A stretch of DNA of 64,000 nt from Marinicella marina (GCF_030065545.1 NZ_JASJNC010000004.1:283645-347644), one strand, 5' to 3'; counted from the stretch's first letter, positions 36,100 through 47,442 are shown. A program made the numbers and translations. Notes: generated by a model not told the origin, from the sequence alone.

Positions 36100-37431
36100 T
36101 TAGGGTTTAATGGCTTCAGTTGGTTTGATTGATGGGTGTTGGTGGGTTTGAACTGCTTCGTCAGTGGTTTGGGTGAAGGCATACATTCGGCCTAGTTTCA
36201 GGCCAACGAATGCCCAACAAGCAGCGATTCCGGCACCTATAAAGGACATGCCCATCAAGCCCAAACCAATACCATCGGACAGCACGGCAAATAAACTGCC
36301 ACTGACTGCATCGCCGCCACGATAGACCACCACATCAATCACTGGCTTGGCTTTGAAACGTTCATCTGGTGTCACTTGGGTGAATAACATTTCACGAGCG
36401 GGACGTGTCACAGCGTAATTACCTACCCTGCGACCCGTTTGTAATGCCAACAAAACCACCACTGCAGGTACAATCGCTAAAATCAGAAATCCCATCACCA
36501 CGAGCAGCGGTAAGCTGGCCAAAGTAAATCCCATACCCAGACGCTGAACCATGCGGCTGGTGATGGCGAAAGCAAAGACAAAAGTCAATACGTTAACCAA
36601 CCAGTCGATACCGCCCAAAATTTGGGCACGTTCAGACCGACTGAAAACTGCCAACATGTTTTTTTGTTGAAAATACACAAAAGAGTTGATGAATACGTAC
36701 AACAAAATAAACAGGGCGATTGCTAATAAATACGGGTTCTTAACCACGTCGCGAAAGCCTGACCACCACTGCGCTTGCATCACCAAATGATTGGCCGACT
36801 GTTTTTGGGCAGCTTTGTGCTGCGTATGTTGGTAGCGTGTTAAGTAAAGAATAATTGGAATCACCGCCAACAAACCCACAGCTGCCACCAACATCAGTTT
36901 TGACAAGCCCAGTGTCTCTGCAAACAATGTCGGAACAGCGGGGCCAACAATCGCCCCTGCACTGGCGCCTGCACCAATAAAAGCAAACAACCGCTTACCT
37001 TGATTCTTACTGAATGTTTCACTCATAAAACTCCAGAAAACCGATAAATTCAATAAACTGAATGCAGTGACCCAAAGGTAAAAACCTTTTTCAACCCAAG
37101 TTGGTTCGGTGCTGTGGGTAGTGACCACATAAAACAGTAAGAACGACACGGCGAACAAGCCGTAAACCACAGGAACCACATATTTAAAACGCACTTTACT
37201 GATAAAAAAACAATACAGCAGCACGATACCAGTGCTCAGAAAAAACTGAATGTTCCATAAAAAACTCACTTCGGTATCACTCCAGTCACTGGCCATGGCA
37301 TCTCTCACTGGCCTGAGAACAAAGTAGACCGCCATCAACAAAAACACCATGGCAAATGAAGCATAAGCTGCTTTCTGTTCTTCTGCTTTCATCAGCGTGA
37401 TCGACTCAATCAATCCTTTCAGCGATTTCAT
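36100..37431 (-). CDS. Tlc/MFS-like NTP:NDP-type carrier protein
   Basis: 443 aa with about 12 membrane helices. The start LRPVRDAMAS and the block FAFIGAGASAGAIVGPAVPTL are typical of the Tlc (PF03219) group within MFS-like proteins that also occur in free-living bacteria. In obligate intracellular bacteria such carriers import ATP; the role in this organism is unlikely to be the same. The ATG overlaps the TGA of the SDR gene (ATGA), so both are coupled, with the NTF2-like gene as third member. Confidence 0.8.
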   Translation of the reverse strand: MKSLKGLIESITLMKAEEQKAAYASFAMVFLLMAVYFVLRPVRDAMASDWSDTEVSFLWNIQFFLSTGIVLLYCFFISKVRFKYVVPVVYGLFAVSFLLFYVVTTHSTEPTWVEKGFYLWVTAFSLLNLSVFWSFMSETFSKNQGKRLFAFIGAGASAGAIVGPAVPTLFAETLGLSKLMLVAAVGLLAVIPIILYLTRYQHTQHKAAQKQSANHLVMQAQWWSGFRDVVKNPYLLAIALFILLYVFINSFVYFQQKNMLAVFSRSERAQILGGIDWLVNVLTFVFAFAITSRMVQRLGMGFTLASLPLLVVMGFLILAIVPAVVVLLALQTGRRVGNYAVTRPAREMLFTQVTPDERFKAKPVIDVVVYRGGDAVSGSLFAVLSDGIGLGLMGMSFIGAGIAACWAFVGLKLGRMYAFTQTTDEAVQTHQHPSIKPTEAIKP

Positions 37432-38414
37432 TGAGCTGCCAACAACGATTTCAAGTACGCCACCAAATCTTCATCGCTCATGCGAAATCGTTGTCCTTGA
37501 TTCATTTTGACTAATTTTTGTATTGTGCGTTTGATGGTCATATCAGCCTCAGCTTGATTTGGGGTGACTAAGTAACGAAATTGGGGCTTTTCGCTGATCA
37601 TGAAATCCAGCACAGCATCAGCCACCGGCTGTGGTTCATGGTGGTGTGATCGGTCGGCTTGGGTGAATGTTGCAAAACGCTCTATTTCTTCACGGTACAA
37701 GGTTTGCTGACCGCCCTCATCAATCTTTTTGAGGCGTGCTGCCATGTTTTTCATGATGTCAGATTTAAAATTACCCGGTTCAATAATGCTCACCGCAACA
37801 TTGAACTTTTTCATTTCATCGGCCAAGGCTTCAGCGTATGCCTCCACCGCAAATTTAGACATGCCATAGGGACCAAACAACCGCCCCGAGAACAAGCCAG
37901 CAACCGAACCAATGGTACTGATGCGGCCTTGGCTTTTTATAATCAGTGGGGCAAATGCTTTGGTCACACGATAAGGACCCATCACATTGACGTCCATGAT
38001 GAATGCCATGTCACGTTCACTGACCTCAATCAAAGGATCAAATAAAAACACACCCGCATTATTCACCAAGCCATAAAGGCCCCGCCCCGCTGCTTCAATC
38101 TCTTTGACTGCAGCATCTATCTCACTTTGAATGGTCACATCAAGACGAATACCTTGCATGTTTTCTATCGCACTCAATGCCGCGATGTCTTTGGCTTTTC
38201 TGGCACCTGCATAAACATAAAATCCTTCATCAGCTAAGGTCATTGCGATTTGTTTACCAATGCCAGAGCTGGCACCAGTGACCAACACAGCACGTCCAGC
38301 GCCAATCGCCTGGCCTTTGTGGGACTCCATATCCAATGCACATACGTCATTGAAAATAACAGAGAAACTCAGCATGACAATTAATAAAGTATTACGAATG
38401 AGTGGATGGATCAT
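37428..38414 (-). CDS. SDR-family oxidoreductase with an N-terminal signal or anchor
   Basis: 328 aa from the ATG at 38414, with TCAGGAGTCAAAG upstream. The SDR core has VLVTGASSGIGKQIA (NAD(P) loop), NNAGVF, the catalytic Ser in STIGSVAG, and YGMSK (Tyr/Lys). The first 26 residues (IRNTLLIVMLSFSVIFNDVCA) are a hydrophobic segment that looks like a Sec signal or membrane anchor, unusual for SDRs, which are nearly all cytosolic because they need NAD(P)H. The coupled gene is a Tlc-like carrier. Confidence 0.85.
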   Translation of the reverse strand: MIHPLIRNTLLIVMLSFSVIFNDVCALDMESHKGQAIGAGRAVLVTGASSGIGKQIAMTLADEGFYVYAGARKAKDIAALSAIENMQGIRLDVTIQSEIDAAVKEIEAAGRGLYGLVNNAGVFLFDPLIEVSERDMAFIMDVNVMGPYRVTKAFAPLIIKSQGRISTIGSVAGLFSGRLFGPYGMSKFAVEAYAEALADEMKKFNVAVSIIEPGNFKSDIMKNMAARLKKIDEGGQQTLYREEIERFATFTQADRSHHHEPQPVADAVLDFMISEKPQFRYLVTPNQAEADMTIKRTIQKLVKMNQGQRFRMSDEDLVAYLKSLLAAQ

Positions 38415-38653
38415 CTTTGACTCCTGAAGTTTAAAAAGTGATCCCAGCATAAGAGCCTTATTCGGTGGATTGATTGTTAATAGACCAACCCATATTTTTC
38501 AGTCATGAACCCCATAGATGCCACATTATCGGGATTCATCGACGCCACATTGGTGTTCGTCTACTATTGGGCTGTGTTGATTGATTTCTGTTCAAGACAA
38601 AGCCATTAATCAGCTATACTTGTGCTTAAGCTAATCACCCATAATTTCAATCA

Positions 38654-39739
38654 GTGCTGAAAAAAATCAACCGAAAAGTCAGTCTGCAACTCGCCTTTTG
38701 GACGGTCGTGTTCATGATTAACCTCGGTTATGACTGGCATCGATTTGCTTCATTAAGAGAAGCCTTGGAAGTGGGCGGCCTGAAAACACTGACGCAGTGG
38801 TTGGTTGCTTTTTTTGCCATTCAAGTTTTGGTTCCCAAGTTTTTACACCACAAGCGCCACCTGGCCTTTGGCTTATCGTTGCTGTTGTTGGCTTTATTGA
38901 TGTCACAGTTTTACATTGCAGTCAGTTACCTGTACTTGGAACCAACCTACCCTTTGACTTATGGTGCTTTTTACAACAACAACCTGGCTGATTATTCGTT
39001 GATAGAACGCCTCGGTTTTTCCGATATGATCAGATACATTGTTATTTCAAAAATACCCACTTTACTGTTTCCAGCTGTGGTGTTGATAGCAGTAAATTTT
39101 TATGAAGAGCAACAACGGTTATTGGCTTACAAAGAACAAAAACAAGCGGCCGAATTGCAAGCCCTAAAAACCCAACTCAACCCACATTTTATTTTCAACA
39201 CACTGAATAACATTTATTCCCTGGCCATCAGTGGCTCGACCCATACAGCTGAAGCAGTGGCAAAGCTTTCGGGTATTTTTGATTACGTGCTATATCGATG
39301 TAATGAGCGATTTGTCTCATTGGATGCTGAGGTTGAAATGATTGAAAACTACGTTGCATTGGAAGCGCTGCGTTATGGTGATCGCCTCAACACAAACATA
39401 GATAACCAAATTAAAAAGCCCACTCAAGTGGCTCCATTGTTGTACTTGACATTGGTTGAAAATGCTTTCAAGCACGGAGTAACACAAGAATTAAATCAAG
39501 CCAGGATCAATATCACCATAAAAAACAACAAACAAGGTGCTGTGGTATTTACCGTCGAAAACACCAAACCGATAAACAACCCGAACAATGATTCACATCA
39601 ACCCATAGGTTTGGCTAATTTAAAACGCCAACTTAAATTGATCTACCCAGACCAACATCAGCTGAATATAGTTGAAACAGTGGATACTTATGCGGTTGAA
39701 TTGGTGATAGGCAGTGAACTGGCCAGCGAGGAATCATGA
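38654..39739 (+). CDS. LytS-like membrane histidine kinase (second system)
   Basis: 361 aa. Start is GTG at 38654 with no good ribosome site, so the start is uncertain. Four membrane segments in the first 150 residues, then the His_kinase core: ALKTQLNPHFIFNTLNNIYSLA with the phospho-histidine, LTLVENAFKHGVTQE N box, and PIGLANLKRQLKLIY. It overlaps the LytTR gene by 4 nt. It is a paralogue in type of the kinase at 30709-31782 but in opposite orientation. Confidence 0.9.
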   Translation: MLKKINRKVSLQLAFWTVVFMINLGYDWHRFASLREALEVGGLKTLTQWLVAFFAIQVLVPKFLHHKRHLAFGLSLLLLALLMSQFYIAVSYLYLEPTYPLTYGAFYNNNLADYSLIERLGFSDMIRYIVISKIPTLLFPAVVLIAVNFYEEQQRLLAYKEQKQAAELQALKTQLNPHFIFNTLNNIYSLAISGSTHTAEAVAKLSGIFDYVLYRCNERFVSLDAEVEMIENYVALEALRYGDRLNTNIDNQIKKPTQVAPLLYLTLVENAFKHGVTQELNQARINITIKNNKQGAVVFTVENTKPINNPNNDSHQPIGLANLKRQLKLIYPDQHQLNIVETVDTYAVELVIGSELASEES

Positions 39740-40428
39740 GCATAAAATGTTTGATCGTTGATGATGAAAAACTGGGACGAGAACTGATAGCCACTCACCT
39801 GAAACAATTACCAGAATGTGAATTAATCGGCAGCTGTGCCAGTGCCATCGAAGCCAGTCAGTTTTTGCAAGAAAACAGCATTGATTTGATTTTTTTAGAT
39901 ATTGAGATGCCGGTCTTAAAAGGCACTGACTTTTACCAAGGTTTGAGTCATAAACCCGCGGTTATATTCACCACAGCCTACCGCCAATATGCCGTTGACG
40001 GCTTTGAGTTAGAAGCGGTCGATTATTTACTTAAACCCATTACTTTTGCCCGTTTTTTCAAAGCCATGGAAAGGTTCAAAAAAACACTTTACCAATCAGT
40101 TCCAACCAGCATTGACACAACCGCTTCAAAACATATTTTTATCAGAGCAAACCGCAAACAAATAAAACTGCAGCTGGACGACATAACCCACATCCAAGCA
40201 TTAAAGGATTACTTACAAATTCATACCACCAACGGCACCCACATCACCAAAGACACCATGAAGTCCTTTCTACAATCATTACCGCCTGAGTTTCTCCAAA
40301 TACACAGGTCTTACATCGTCAATAAAAACCACGTCACTGCTTTTACCTCACATGATGTTGAATTAAACAAAATAGAGATCCCTATTGGTGAAACATTTCA
40401 AAACCACATCAAAACGCAATTACAATAA
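39736..40428 (+). CDS. LytTR-family response regulator (second system)
   Basis: 230 aa. Receiver with DDE, phosphoacceptor in LIFLDIEMPVLKG and YLLKPITFARFF; C-terminal LytTR domain (IFIRANRKQIKLQLDDITHIQALKDYLQIHT in parts, FLQIHRSYIVNKNHVTAF). ATG overlaps the kinase stop and follows GAGGAATC. It is convergent with the RND pump gene; no target is visible. Confidence 0.92.
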   Translation: MSIKCLIVDDEKLGRELIATHLKQLPECELIGSCASAIEASQFLQENSIDLIFLDIEMPVLKGTDFYQGLSHKPAVIFTTAYRQYAVDGFELEAVDYLLKPITFARFFKAMERFKKTLYQSVPTSIDTTASKHIFIRANRKQIKLQLDDITHIQALKDYLQIHTTNGTHITKDTMKSFLQSLPPEFLQIHRSYIVNKNHVTAFTSHDVELNKIEIPIGETFQNHIKTQLQ

Positions 40429-40490
40429 CTCAATAGTTACACCTACAAACACAACGCAATAAAACCTAAACTCAACAAATATTAATCAAA

Positions 40491-43400
40491 TTAATTATGT
40501 ACTTGTCGTCTGTTATTAAAGCTTTCCTTGAGGTCCTCAATGGCCATATAAAAGCACGGCACGATGATCAATATGATGGCGCTGGCAACCACGATACCAA
40601 AGCCCAATGCGATGGCCATGGGTATCAGTTGGGCGGCTTGCATTGAGCGTTCGAAGATGATTGGGGTGAGGCCGCCGAAGGTGGTTAAAGTGGTTAAGGC
40701 AATCGGTCTGAAGCGCCTGATACTGGCCTCACGAATGGCATCAATGGCAGGCATTGTACTGCGGCGTTTGTTGGCATAATCGACCATGATCAAGGAGCCA
40801 TTGACCACCACGCCTGAAAGCGCCACTGCCCCCATCAAACTCACCAAGGATAAATCATAACCGAGCATCAAATGACCGATGACCACACCTATCGCACCAA
40901 ATGGTATTGCGATCATCACGATCAAGGGTTGTGAGTAACTGCGAAAGGCAATCGCCAGTAAAGCATATATCACGAACATCGCCATGGAAAAGCCACTCCA
41001 CAAAACTTGTGTGGCTTCGCTCATTTGGGCATCACTGCCTCGGAAACTCCAAGTCAGACCGGGAATTTCGGCGCGTATTTGCGGCAAAACTTCTTCTTTC
41101 ATCGCAGCAGAGATGCGACTCAAAGCATTTTTCGGCTCCACATCCATACCCACGTTTATCACCCTGAGGCCGTTGCGCCGACTCAATGAACTGAACGCCT
41201 CACCCAATTCAACATCAGCCACGTCATTCAATGGCACTTCAAGACCCGTTGGGGTTCGAATGACCAGGTTTTCAAGCGTATCGAACTGTTGTCTCTCAGC
41301 CAGCGGTAATTTAACCCGCACTTCGATTTCGTTGGTGCCGCGCAATTGTCGCAAGGCCACTGCACCAAAGAATGCATGCCGCACTTGGCGACCGATGTCA
41401 TCAGCGGTCAGACCCAGTAAGTGGGCCTGCTCTCTGAGGGTGAAATTGAATTGTTGTTTGCCTTTGTTGTAGTTGTCGTTGATGTTGCGGGTGGCACTGA
41501 ATGTGGCCATCGCCTCTTTGAACTTTTCGTTGGCCAGCACCAATTGCTCGGGATCATTGTGCGACAAATCAACACTGATGTCATCGCGCCAGCCGCCTGG
41601 GCCGCGCTCTGCTTCAAACACAATCTGATCGACACCGGGTAAATCACCGATTTCCTGGCTCCAAAGCTCAATCAATTCCGCAGCTGATACCTCACGTTCA
41701 TCCGGCGGTAACATCACTATCTCTACATCGATGAAGCTTTTACCACGGACATTGGTTTTGACCCCTTCAGCCGCTTCATATAAATTATGTTCCTCAAACA
41801 TGCGGGATGTCGAATCGGTGATCACTTGTGCCAGCTCTGCTGCTTGTTCGCGGGTGGTTCCCACCGGCAAACGCACCCCAGCCTCAATCTCATCGGCGGC
41901 CACACGCGGCATATTAATGAAGCCCATGTGACCACTGCTGCCGTAAGCACCTGCCACAATTAACAACGAAACAGCCAAGCTGATGGTGATATAACGGTGT
42001 CGCAGGGCACGGTCAATGAATGGACCATAACTGTCTTTGATCCAACGACTGAAGCCATTGGCCACCTTTTGTTGTCTGACGTGAACGGCTTGACCCAAGC
42101 GACTGTTGGTGCTGGTGTGATGCGCCAAATGCGCTGGCAAGATAAACAAAGCCTCAAACAAAGACAACAACAACACGATGATAACCACCACCGGGAAGGG
42201 CCACCAGAAATTGCCGGTGGTTCCTGGAATAAATAAAATCGGGATGAATGCCACAATGGTGGTCAAAATGGTAAATGTCACCGGTATGGCGACATCGCGG
42301 GTACCCAATATCGCTGCATCAAGCGGCGGATGCCCTTGTTGTCGGTATTCGTGGATGTTTTCGCCCACCACAATGGCATCATCCACGACAATCCCCAGCA
42401 CCACCAAAAAGGCAAACATAGAGATCATGTTGATACTGATGTCCGCAAATGGAATGAACAAAATACCACCAACAAACGAGATGGTCATACCCATCATGAT
42501 CCAAAACGCCAGCTTGTATTCTAAAAATATACTCAAGATACCCAACACAATAATGACTGCAAGCGCACCATTGGTCAGTAATAAATTAAGCCGGTCTTTG
42601 AAGTTTTCGGCGTCGTTGCTGTCAATCCGATACTTGACCCCATCTGGTAAGGTCCTGTCCAGTTCCGCTAACACCCGCTCGACTGCGGCAGCCACTTCAA
42701 GCGGTGATTGTTCACCGACCCGATACACGCTGAGTTCTACTGAGGGTTCGCGGTTGAATTGTGAATGAAAACCAGCCTCTTCAAAACCGTCTGTGACCGT
42801 GGCAATGTCAGCCAAAGTTATCATTGCACCATTGGCACCAGCCACAATTGGAATTTGACTGAATTCATCGGCCCATTGTTTGCGCTCATTCAAACGCAAC
42901 AGTACCTCACCACTGCTGGTCTCAATCGAACCAGCCGGTACATCGCGACCTGAAGCTTCGATTTGTGCCGCCACTTGACCCAGAGTCAGTTCATAGCGCC
43001 GCAACTGTGCCTGGCTGATCTCAACATGGGTCACATAATCAGGCATGTTACCCAGTTCCACTTGGGTGATTTCAGGCTCTGCCAATAAACGGTCACGCAA
43101 CTGCTCAATCAACTGCCGCAAACGCCACACATCGATGTCACCATAAAGCCCGACATCCATCACTTCTTGTGACCGAGCACGGATACTGACCTCCGGATCC
43201 TCGGCATCATCAGGGAAGGTGCGAATGCGGTTCACGGCCTGATCAACTTCCTGGAAGACTTTCATGCGATCGGTACCTGCAACCAGTTCAAGGCTGACCG
43301 ATCCAGAACCTTCGCGCGCCGTGGCACTTAACTCCTCAATGCCTTGCACCGAGCGCACGGCATCTTCAACCGGCTGTAAGATACCCTGCTCCACTTCGGC

Positions 43401-43643
43401 TGGTGATGAGCCTGGGTAGGCCACTTGGATATCAATGATGTCCATTTCAAATTCGGGAAAGACTTCCTTTTTCACCTCATAAGCCATATACAAACCACCG
43501 GCCAACAACATGATCATGACTAAATTGGCCGCAATTGAATTACCTGCCATCCAGGCTATTGGACCTGCTTTCACTGCCTCTTTGTTGGTTTGACTTGCTT
43601 TGTTTGGCTCTATTGGTTTGTTTGTGCTGTCGTTCATGGCCAT
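40491..43643 (-). CDS. RND efflux transporter, inner-membrane permease subunit
   Basis: 1050 aa, an AcrB-type HAE1-like permease. First membrane segment [31 protein letters not shown], porter motifs [25 protein letters not shown], twelve helices overall, and the helix-4 motif [20 protein letters not shown] with two aspartates for proton relay. An ATG two codons downstream (MNDSTNKP) is spaced better from GAGGG and may be the real start. The adaptor gene is 4 nt upstream. No TolC-like gene is adjacent, so an outer-membrane partner must be elsewhere. Substrates unknown. Confidence 0.93.
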   Translation of the reverse strand: MAMNDSTNKPIEPNKASQTNKEAVKAGPIAWMAGNSIAANLVMIMLLAGGLYMAYEVKKEVFPEFEMDIIDIQVAYPGSSPAEVEQGILQPVEDAVRSVQGIEELSATAREGSGSVSLELVAGTDRMKVFQEVDQAVNRIRTFPDDAEDPEVSIRARSQEVMDVGLYGDIDVWRLRQLIEQLRDRLLAEPEITQVELGNMPDYVTHVEISQAQLRRYELTLGQVAAQIEASGRDVPAGSIETSSGEVLLRLNERKQWADEFSQIPIVAGANGAMITLADIATVTDGFEEAGFHSQFNREPSVELSVYRVGEQSPLEVAAAVERVLAELDRTLPDGVKYRIDSNDAENFKDRLNLLLTNGALAVIIVLGILSIFLEYKLAFWIMMGMTISFVGGILFIPFADISINMISMFAFLVVLGIVVDDAIVVGENIHEYRQQGHPPLDAAILGTRDVAIPVTFTILTTIVAFIPILFIPGTTGNFWWPFPVVVIIVLLLSLFEALFILPAHLAHHTSTNSRLGQAVHVRQQKVANGFSRWIKDSYGPFIDRALRHRYITISLAVSLLIVAGAYGSSGHMGFINMPRVAADEIEAGVRLPVGTTREQAAELAQVITDSTSRMFEEHNLYEAAEGVKTNVRGKSFIDVEIVMLPPDEREVSAAELIELWSQEIGDLPGVDQIVFEAERGPGGWRDDISVDLSHNDPEQLVLANEKFKEAMATFSATRNINDNYNKGKQQFNFTLREQAHLLGLTADDIGRQVRHAFFGAVALRQLRGTNEIEVRVKLPLAERQQFDTLENLVIRTPTGLEVPLNDVADVELGEAFSSLSRRNGLRVINVGMDVEPKNALSRISAAMKEEVLPQIRAEIPGLTWSFRGSDAQMSEATQVLWSGFSMAMFVIYALLAIAFRSYSQPLIVMIAIPFGAIGVVIGHLMLGYDLSLVSLMGAVALSGVVVNGSLIMVDYANKRRSTMPAIDAIREASIRRFRPIALTTLTTFGGLTPIIFERSMQAAQLIPMAIALGFGIVVASAIILIIVPCFYMAIEDLKESFNNRRQVHN

Positions 43644-43647
43644 ACCC

Positions 43648-44817
43648 TCAAGGCTGGTTCAATCGCAGTGCAGCACCTTCAGCCACCCGTGACAAATCAG
43701 TAATGACCATTTGTTTACCGACAAAATCATCATTGCGCGCGTAGACATGTTGGTTATCACGGTAAATGACATCCAGCTCTTTGATATGCAGCTTTTTATC
43801 AATCATCAACCACAAAGTGTCTTTTTTTCTTACATACTCACGCTCGATTCGAGCCACGTTCTGTAACTCTTTGGCTGGAATATGGACCAAAACATAAGCG
43901 CCCAAGGTCAGTGCGGGTATATCATCATCGGTCAGTGCCAAAGGGTCATCAACAACAATCAAAACCCTTGGCATGCGGGTAGCGGCATCCACTTCTCCCA
44001 CAACGCTGAGCAGCTCACCCATGCGGTATTGGTCTTTGGGCCAAGCCAAGTCATCAACCACCTTCACGGCAGGAGCGTTTTGCTGACTGTCAATCCAAGC
44101 CAGTTGGTTCACCCCAACTGTGGCCTCTACCCAAAAGGTCTCAACCCCAATCAGTTCAGCCAGGTCATCACCGCTGTTTACTTGTGAGCCGATGTTGACC
44201 GAGGTGCTTAAAATCTGAGCCGAGAAAGGGGCTTTGATTTCAGTGCGCTGTAAATTTAATTCAGCCTGAGTCAATGCAGCCTGCGCCGATTGTACCCGTG
44301 CTTGGGCATTGGCCAATTGTGGCTTCCTCAGTATCAGAGATTTTTGGGTTTCATCAACAGCACGATTGAGGCGATCAAAATCTCTTTTGGCGGCCATTTG
44401 TTCGCCCATCTCAATCTGCAAGTCAGCTCTGGCTTGAGCCAGTTCACTCATCGCCTGTTGTTTTTGTGTTTCATAGTCGGCTGCATCGATTTGCAGGATC
44501 ATTTCATCTTGTTGGATGATTTGACCAGGAATAAATTGTGTCGAGGTTTTAATTACTGCACCGTTGACCCGTGCTTGCAGGTCAATTTCTTTGGCTGCCA
44601 TCACTGTACCCATGGCAGTGATGATGGGTTTAAAATCACCCACTGCAACCGCTTCAGTCTGAACCAACATGGCGGTTCTGTTGGTGGCGCCTTCACGCTG
44701 TGCTTCAGGTTCGGTGCTGAATATCAGCAGTGAGAATAACAAAGCTGCTGCTATGATCAGCACACTGATGGCTATGGTTTTACCGGTTGAAAATCCTTCG
44801 GTTTTATTGGCACTCAT
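43648..44817 (-). CDS. RND efflux periplasmic adaptor (membrane-fusion protein)
   Basis: 389 aa. N-terminal membrane anchor ([20 protein letters not shown]), a biotinyl-lipoyl-like split domain ([15 protein letters not shown] and [26 protein letters not shown]), a coiled-coil hairpin between them ([17 protein letters not shown] through [16 protein letters not shown]) and C-terminal beta-barrel parts. The site AGGGTAAATC precedes the ATG. First gene of the pump operon. Confidence 0.93.
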   Translation of the reverse strand: MSANKTEGFSTGKTIAISVLIIAAALLFSLLIFSTEPEAQREGATNRTAMLVQTEAVAVGDFKPIITAMGTVMAAKEIDLQARVNGAVIKTSTQFIPGQIIQQDEMILQIDAADYETQKQQAMSELAQARADLQIEMGEQMAAKRDFDRLNRAVDETQKSLILRKPQLANAQARVQSAQAALTQAELNLQRTEIKAPFSAQILSTSVNIGSQVNSGDDLAELIGVETFWVEATVGVNQLAWIDSQQNAPAVKVVDDLAWPKDQYRMGELLSVVGEVDAATRMPRVLIVVDDPLALTDDDIPALTLGAYVLVHIPAKELQNVARIEREYVRKKDTLWLMIDKKLHIKELDVIYRDNQHVYARNDDFVGKQMVITDLSRVAEGAALRLNQP

Positions 44818-44941
44818 GATTTACCCTGTTTTTGTTGTGGTGATTGCAGTAAAACAAGTCATTGATTCAACTTGCTTTACTGATTTTTTAATACCTGTTC
44901 AGATGGTAGGTGATGCGCTTTAAAAATGGCGTGAAAATCAG

Positions 44942-46588
44942 TCAATCATCATATATATCACCCGGCACCAAGCGCAATGCCGTATTGGGTTTTGGCATGT
45001 TGTTATCGCCCCAAGTATTTCTGAATGGATTGGCATGCCATTTGCCTGCCAATGTCGAGAGTTCATTGATGCGGCTGATCAGTTGTTCTAATTCGGCTTG
45101 ATTACTGGGTGAATAACTGTTGGCGATGAGTTCTTTGTTATTGAATCCCGCGACATAACGGGCCAAATACTCACTGAGGTTCTCTGAACTGTCATTGGTC
45201 AAAAACTCCTCATATATGAAGCTGAACTCTTTCTCAAATGCCGCATATGCACTGAGCAAACGGCGCCAACGGTGTTCATCAAAGTTGAATTTCTCAATGA
45301 TTTCCTCCGCAGCCAAACCGCCCAATTCCGATAACATCATCACCTGTTCTTCATTCATGGCCAGATTCAAGCCACCCTCATCTGCTTTCAAGGCGATGCT
45401 GACCACCCGATCACGGTAGCCAGGTAATTTGGTTTGGGCTTTGTCTTGCCAGTTCTGCGCCGCAGCGAACACCGCACCGAGGAAAGAAAACAAACCACCA
45501 ATGGGATTAATCGGCACCGAAATCCCCTCATTGGCCTGGGTCGGCAAAAACACCCGGTTCTGCCCTGGCTGTCCAACCAATGCATCCTCGTCGTGACGGT
45601 CCTCGTGGAACTCGTTCAGTGAAATACCAAAAGTGGGTCGCAGTGGAAAAATGTCATCAAACAAGTGAATGGGAAAGTTACTTGAAATGCCACCGTCACT
45701 GAACCAACACAACCGGGGTTTGGCCAGTGCTTCGCGGCTGAGTTTACGCCGCGACCAATCGGCTTGATAAATGGGAAAGGCAGCCAACAACACCGGAAAA
45801 CTCAAGCTCATGCGCACTGCCAACAACACTGGCATGTCACCACCCACCGGCAAACGCACCAAATCATCATTATTTTCAATGGTTTGCGGATTATTTTTGT
45901 TGTGATGATTAATCAGATAATTAACCACATTTTCAGGCAGTAAAGTCTTTAAATCAGTTAACTTGGCGTAACATGCGGTACTGAAAGGCAAGGCCACCGA
46001 CTGCTGAGTTGAAACGTTGGTAGTGATGACTTTCAGCTTGATTTGGGCTTTATTGAGGTGCTCAAAAGTCAATGGCACTGAGGGCAACTGATCGTTCTCA
46101 AGTCGACCTGCCACCTGCTCCAGCCATTGATTCAACCAATCTGTCAGTCCAAGCACACCATTGTTTTGTGTGGTCATGCCGGAGCAAAGACCGTACTCTG
46201 TTGCTGTGATCGTTTGGGGTAATCGATAAAACTTTCGAATCTTGAAAAAATTTCTGATTAAAAATTTCAGTAAACTGGGTTTTTTACTTTGCACCAATTT
46301 CATTAATGCTGAAAAAACCTTTTTATGTTCAGGATAAGGCTGAAATAAGCTCATCAAGTCACTGCCAATTTGGGCTGGCAATTTATTTTCTAACAGCTCA
46401 AAACCAGCCTCACTCCGCCCCACTTGTCTGCGGTACTCAGCCGCACCAGCAAAAGCAGCCGCAATGGCACCAGCAGAAGTACCACCTATGTTCCTGAATC
46501 GAAATTTTTTAGCCAGAACGGCCACTGCCTTGGGGTAAACGATACCACTGGAGATTCCCCCTTTCATGACCAAGTCACATTGTTTCAT
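44942..46588 (-). CDS. Patatin-like phospholipase
   Basis: 548 aa. The N-terminus carries the oxyanion loop KGGISSGIVYP and the nucleophile elbow GGTSAGAIAAAFAGAAE (Ser38). The catalytic aspartate is in WFSDGGISSNFPIHLFD near residue 300, so the Ser/Asp dyad is complete. There is no signal peptide. Patatins hydrolyse acyl esters; in bacteria some act in defence and some as toxins, but nothing around this gene is a defence partner. It lies 124 nt upstream of the RND adaptor and stands alone. Confidence 0.88.
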   Translation of the reverse strand: MKQCDLVMKGGISSGIVYPKAVAVLAKKFRFRNIGGTSAGAIAAAFAGAAEYRRQVGRSEAGFELLENKLPAQIGSDLMSLFQPYPEHKKVFSALMKLVQSKKPSLLKFLIRNFFKIRKFYRLPQTITATEYGLCSGMTTQNNGVLGLTDWLNQWLEQVAGRLENDQLPSVPLTFEHLNKAQIKLKVITTNVSTQQSVALPFSTACYAKLTDLKTLLPENVVNYLINHHNKNNPQTIENNDDLVRLPVGGDMPVLLAVRMSLSFPVLLAAFPIYQADWSRRKLSREALAKPRLCWFSDGGISSNFPIHLFDDIFPLRPTFGISLNEFHEDRHDEDALVGQPGQNRVFLPTQANEGISVPINPIGGLFSFLGAVFAAAQNWQDKAQTKLPGYRDRVVSIALKADEGGLNLAMNEEQVMMLSELGGLAAEEIIEKFNFDEHRWRRLLSAYAAFEKEFSFIYEEFLTNDSSENLSEYLARYVAGFNNKELIANSYSPSNQAELEQLISRINELSTLAGKWHANPFRNTWGDNNMPKPNTALRLVPGDIYDD

Positions 46589-46740
46589 TATCTGCCCTCT
46601 GTTTTATTAATTATTTCAGGTGTGTCCAATAGCAAAGATTGATTAACCCGTCAGTGCAGTATAGTTTCAAAGTTCATGACGTTTCTGTGAATTTGACACC
46701 ACTTTCAGACGACACAAACTTGTTACAGAGAAAAGTATTT

Positions 46741-47442
46741 CTAGGTTTTGGCAAATTTTTTCTTTAAATAATTACTGGTGAGGTGTTTACTGATGTCCAT
46801 GGGCTCACATTGTGTTTTGCCTGATTCAACCGGAATCGCGCCAATCCTTTGTGCTACTTTGAGCGCTGCTTGATTCAGTTTCAGATTCCTCTTCCCGATG
46901 CCCATCAGTGCGCCACCCATAGATAAATGAACAGACTGATCTTCGTTGTCATAAGTCTCATCTATGTGTCTGATATATTTCATAAAATAATCATCATCAG
47001 GTGCACTTTTCTTGGTCGATTTAGACAGTTCATAAATAAAACCATAAGCACAGCGACGCTTCACTGAATCATCACTTTTCACCCACTCATCGGCCACTTC
47101 ATCAATAAAATTTACTTTAGCAACAGGCGCACCACAGGCTGAAAAGACGTGTACCATCATGCCATAATCCAGGTCTTTTACTTGTGCCTCCATTTGCTCG
47201 CGGGTGATCTTTTTCGGCTCATCAATCAACACCCCCAGTACCTTCATGTCGTAACAGTCACTGTTCCACAATTGCAATGCCAGTTCATGGTTTTTACCCA
47301 CCTCCTTGGCCAATTTTCGTAACACCGTTAAACCTATCCCAAAACTTTTATATTCCGAGTCTTGTTCCATCTCAATCCAGTTCTTAATACCACGTTCATT
47401 TTGGTGCGCTTGTAGTAACTTCAACACATCTGCTTGCTTCAT
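46741..47442 (-). CDS. AlkD-like HEAT-repeat DNA alkylation repair protein
   Basis: About 233 aa. Helical repeats throughout (YKSFGIGLTVLRKLAKEVGK, ALQLWNSDCYDMKVLGVLI, WVKSDDSVKRRCAYGFIYELS) match the DNA alkylation repair family (PF08713), whose members excise N3/N7-alkylpurines or simply bind DNA. I chose the ATG at 47442 because AGGTGAACGTG precedes it; the upstream ATG at 47460 has a weaker site. I could not verify the catalytic tryptophans. Confidence 0.78.
   Translation of the reverse strand: MKQADVLKLLQAHQNERGIKNWIEMEQDSEYKSFGIGLTVLRKLAKEVGKNHELALQLWNSDCYDMKVLGVLIDEPKKITREQMEAQVKDLDYGMMVHVFSACGAPVAKVNFIDEVADEWVKSDDSVKRRCAYGFIYELSKSTKKSAPDDDYFMKYIRHIDETYDNEDQSVHLSMGGALMGIGKRNLKLNQAALKVAQRIGAIPVESGKTQCEPMDISKHLTSNYLKKKFAKT

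Noticed and set aside
36100..37431. ATP/ADP translocase implying an intracellular lifestyle
   Set aside because: Tlc-like proteins occur in free-living bacteria and the rest of the window shows full biosynthetic and regulatory capacity.
40491..44817. Full tripartite efflux operon
   Set aside because: Only the permease and adaptor are here; no outer-membrane factor gene lies within reach on either side.
44942..46588. Patatin gene as the effector of a CBASS-like defence system
   Set aside because: No cyclase, ubiquitin-like or sensor gene is adjacent; neighbours are an RND pump and a repair protein.
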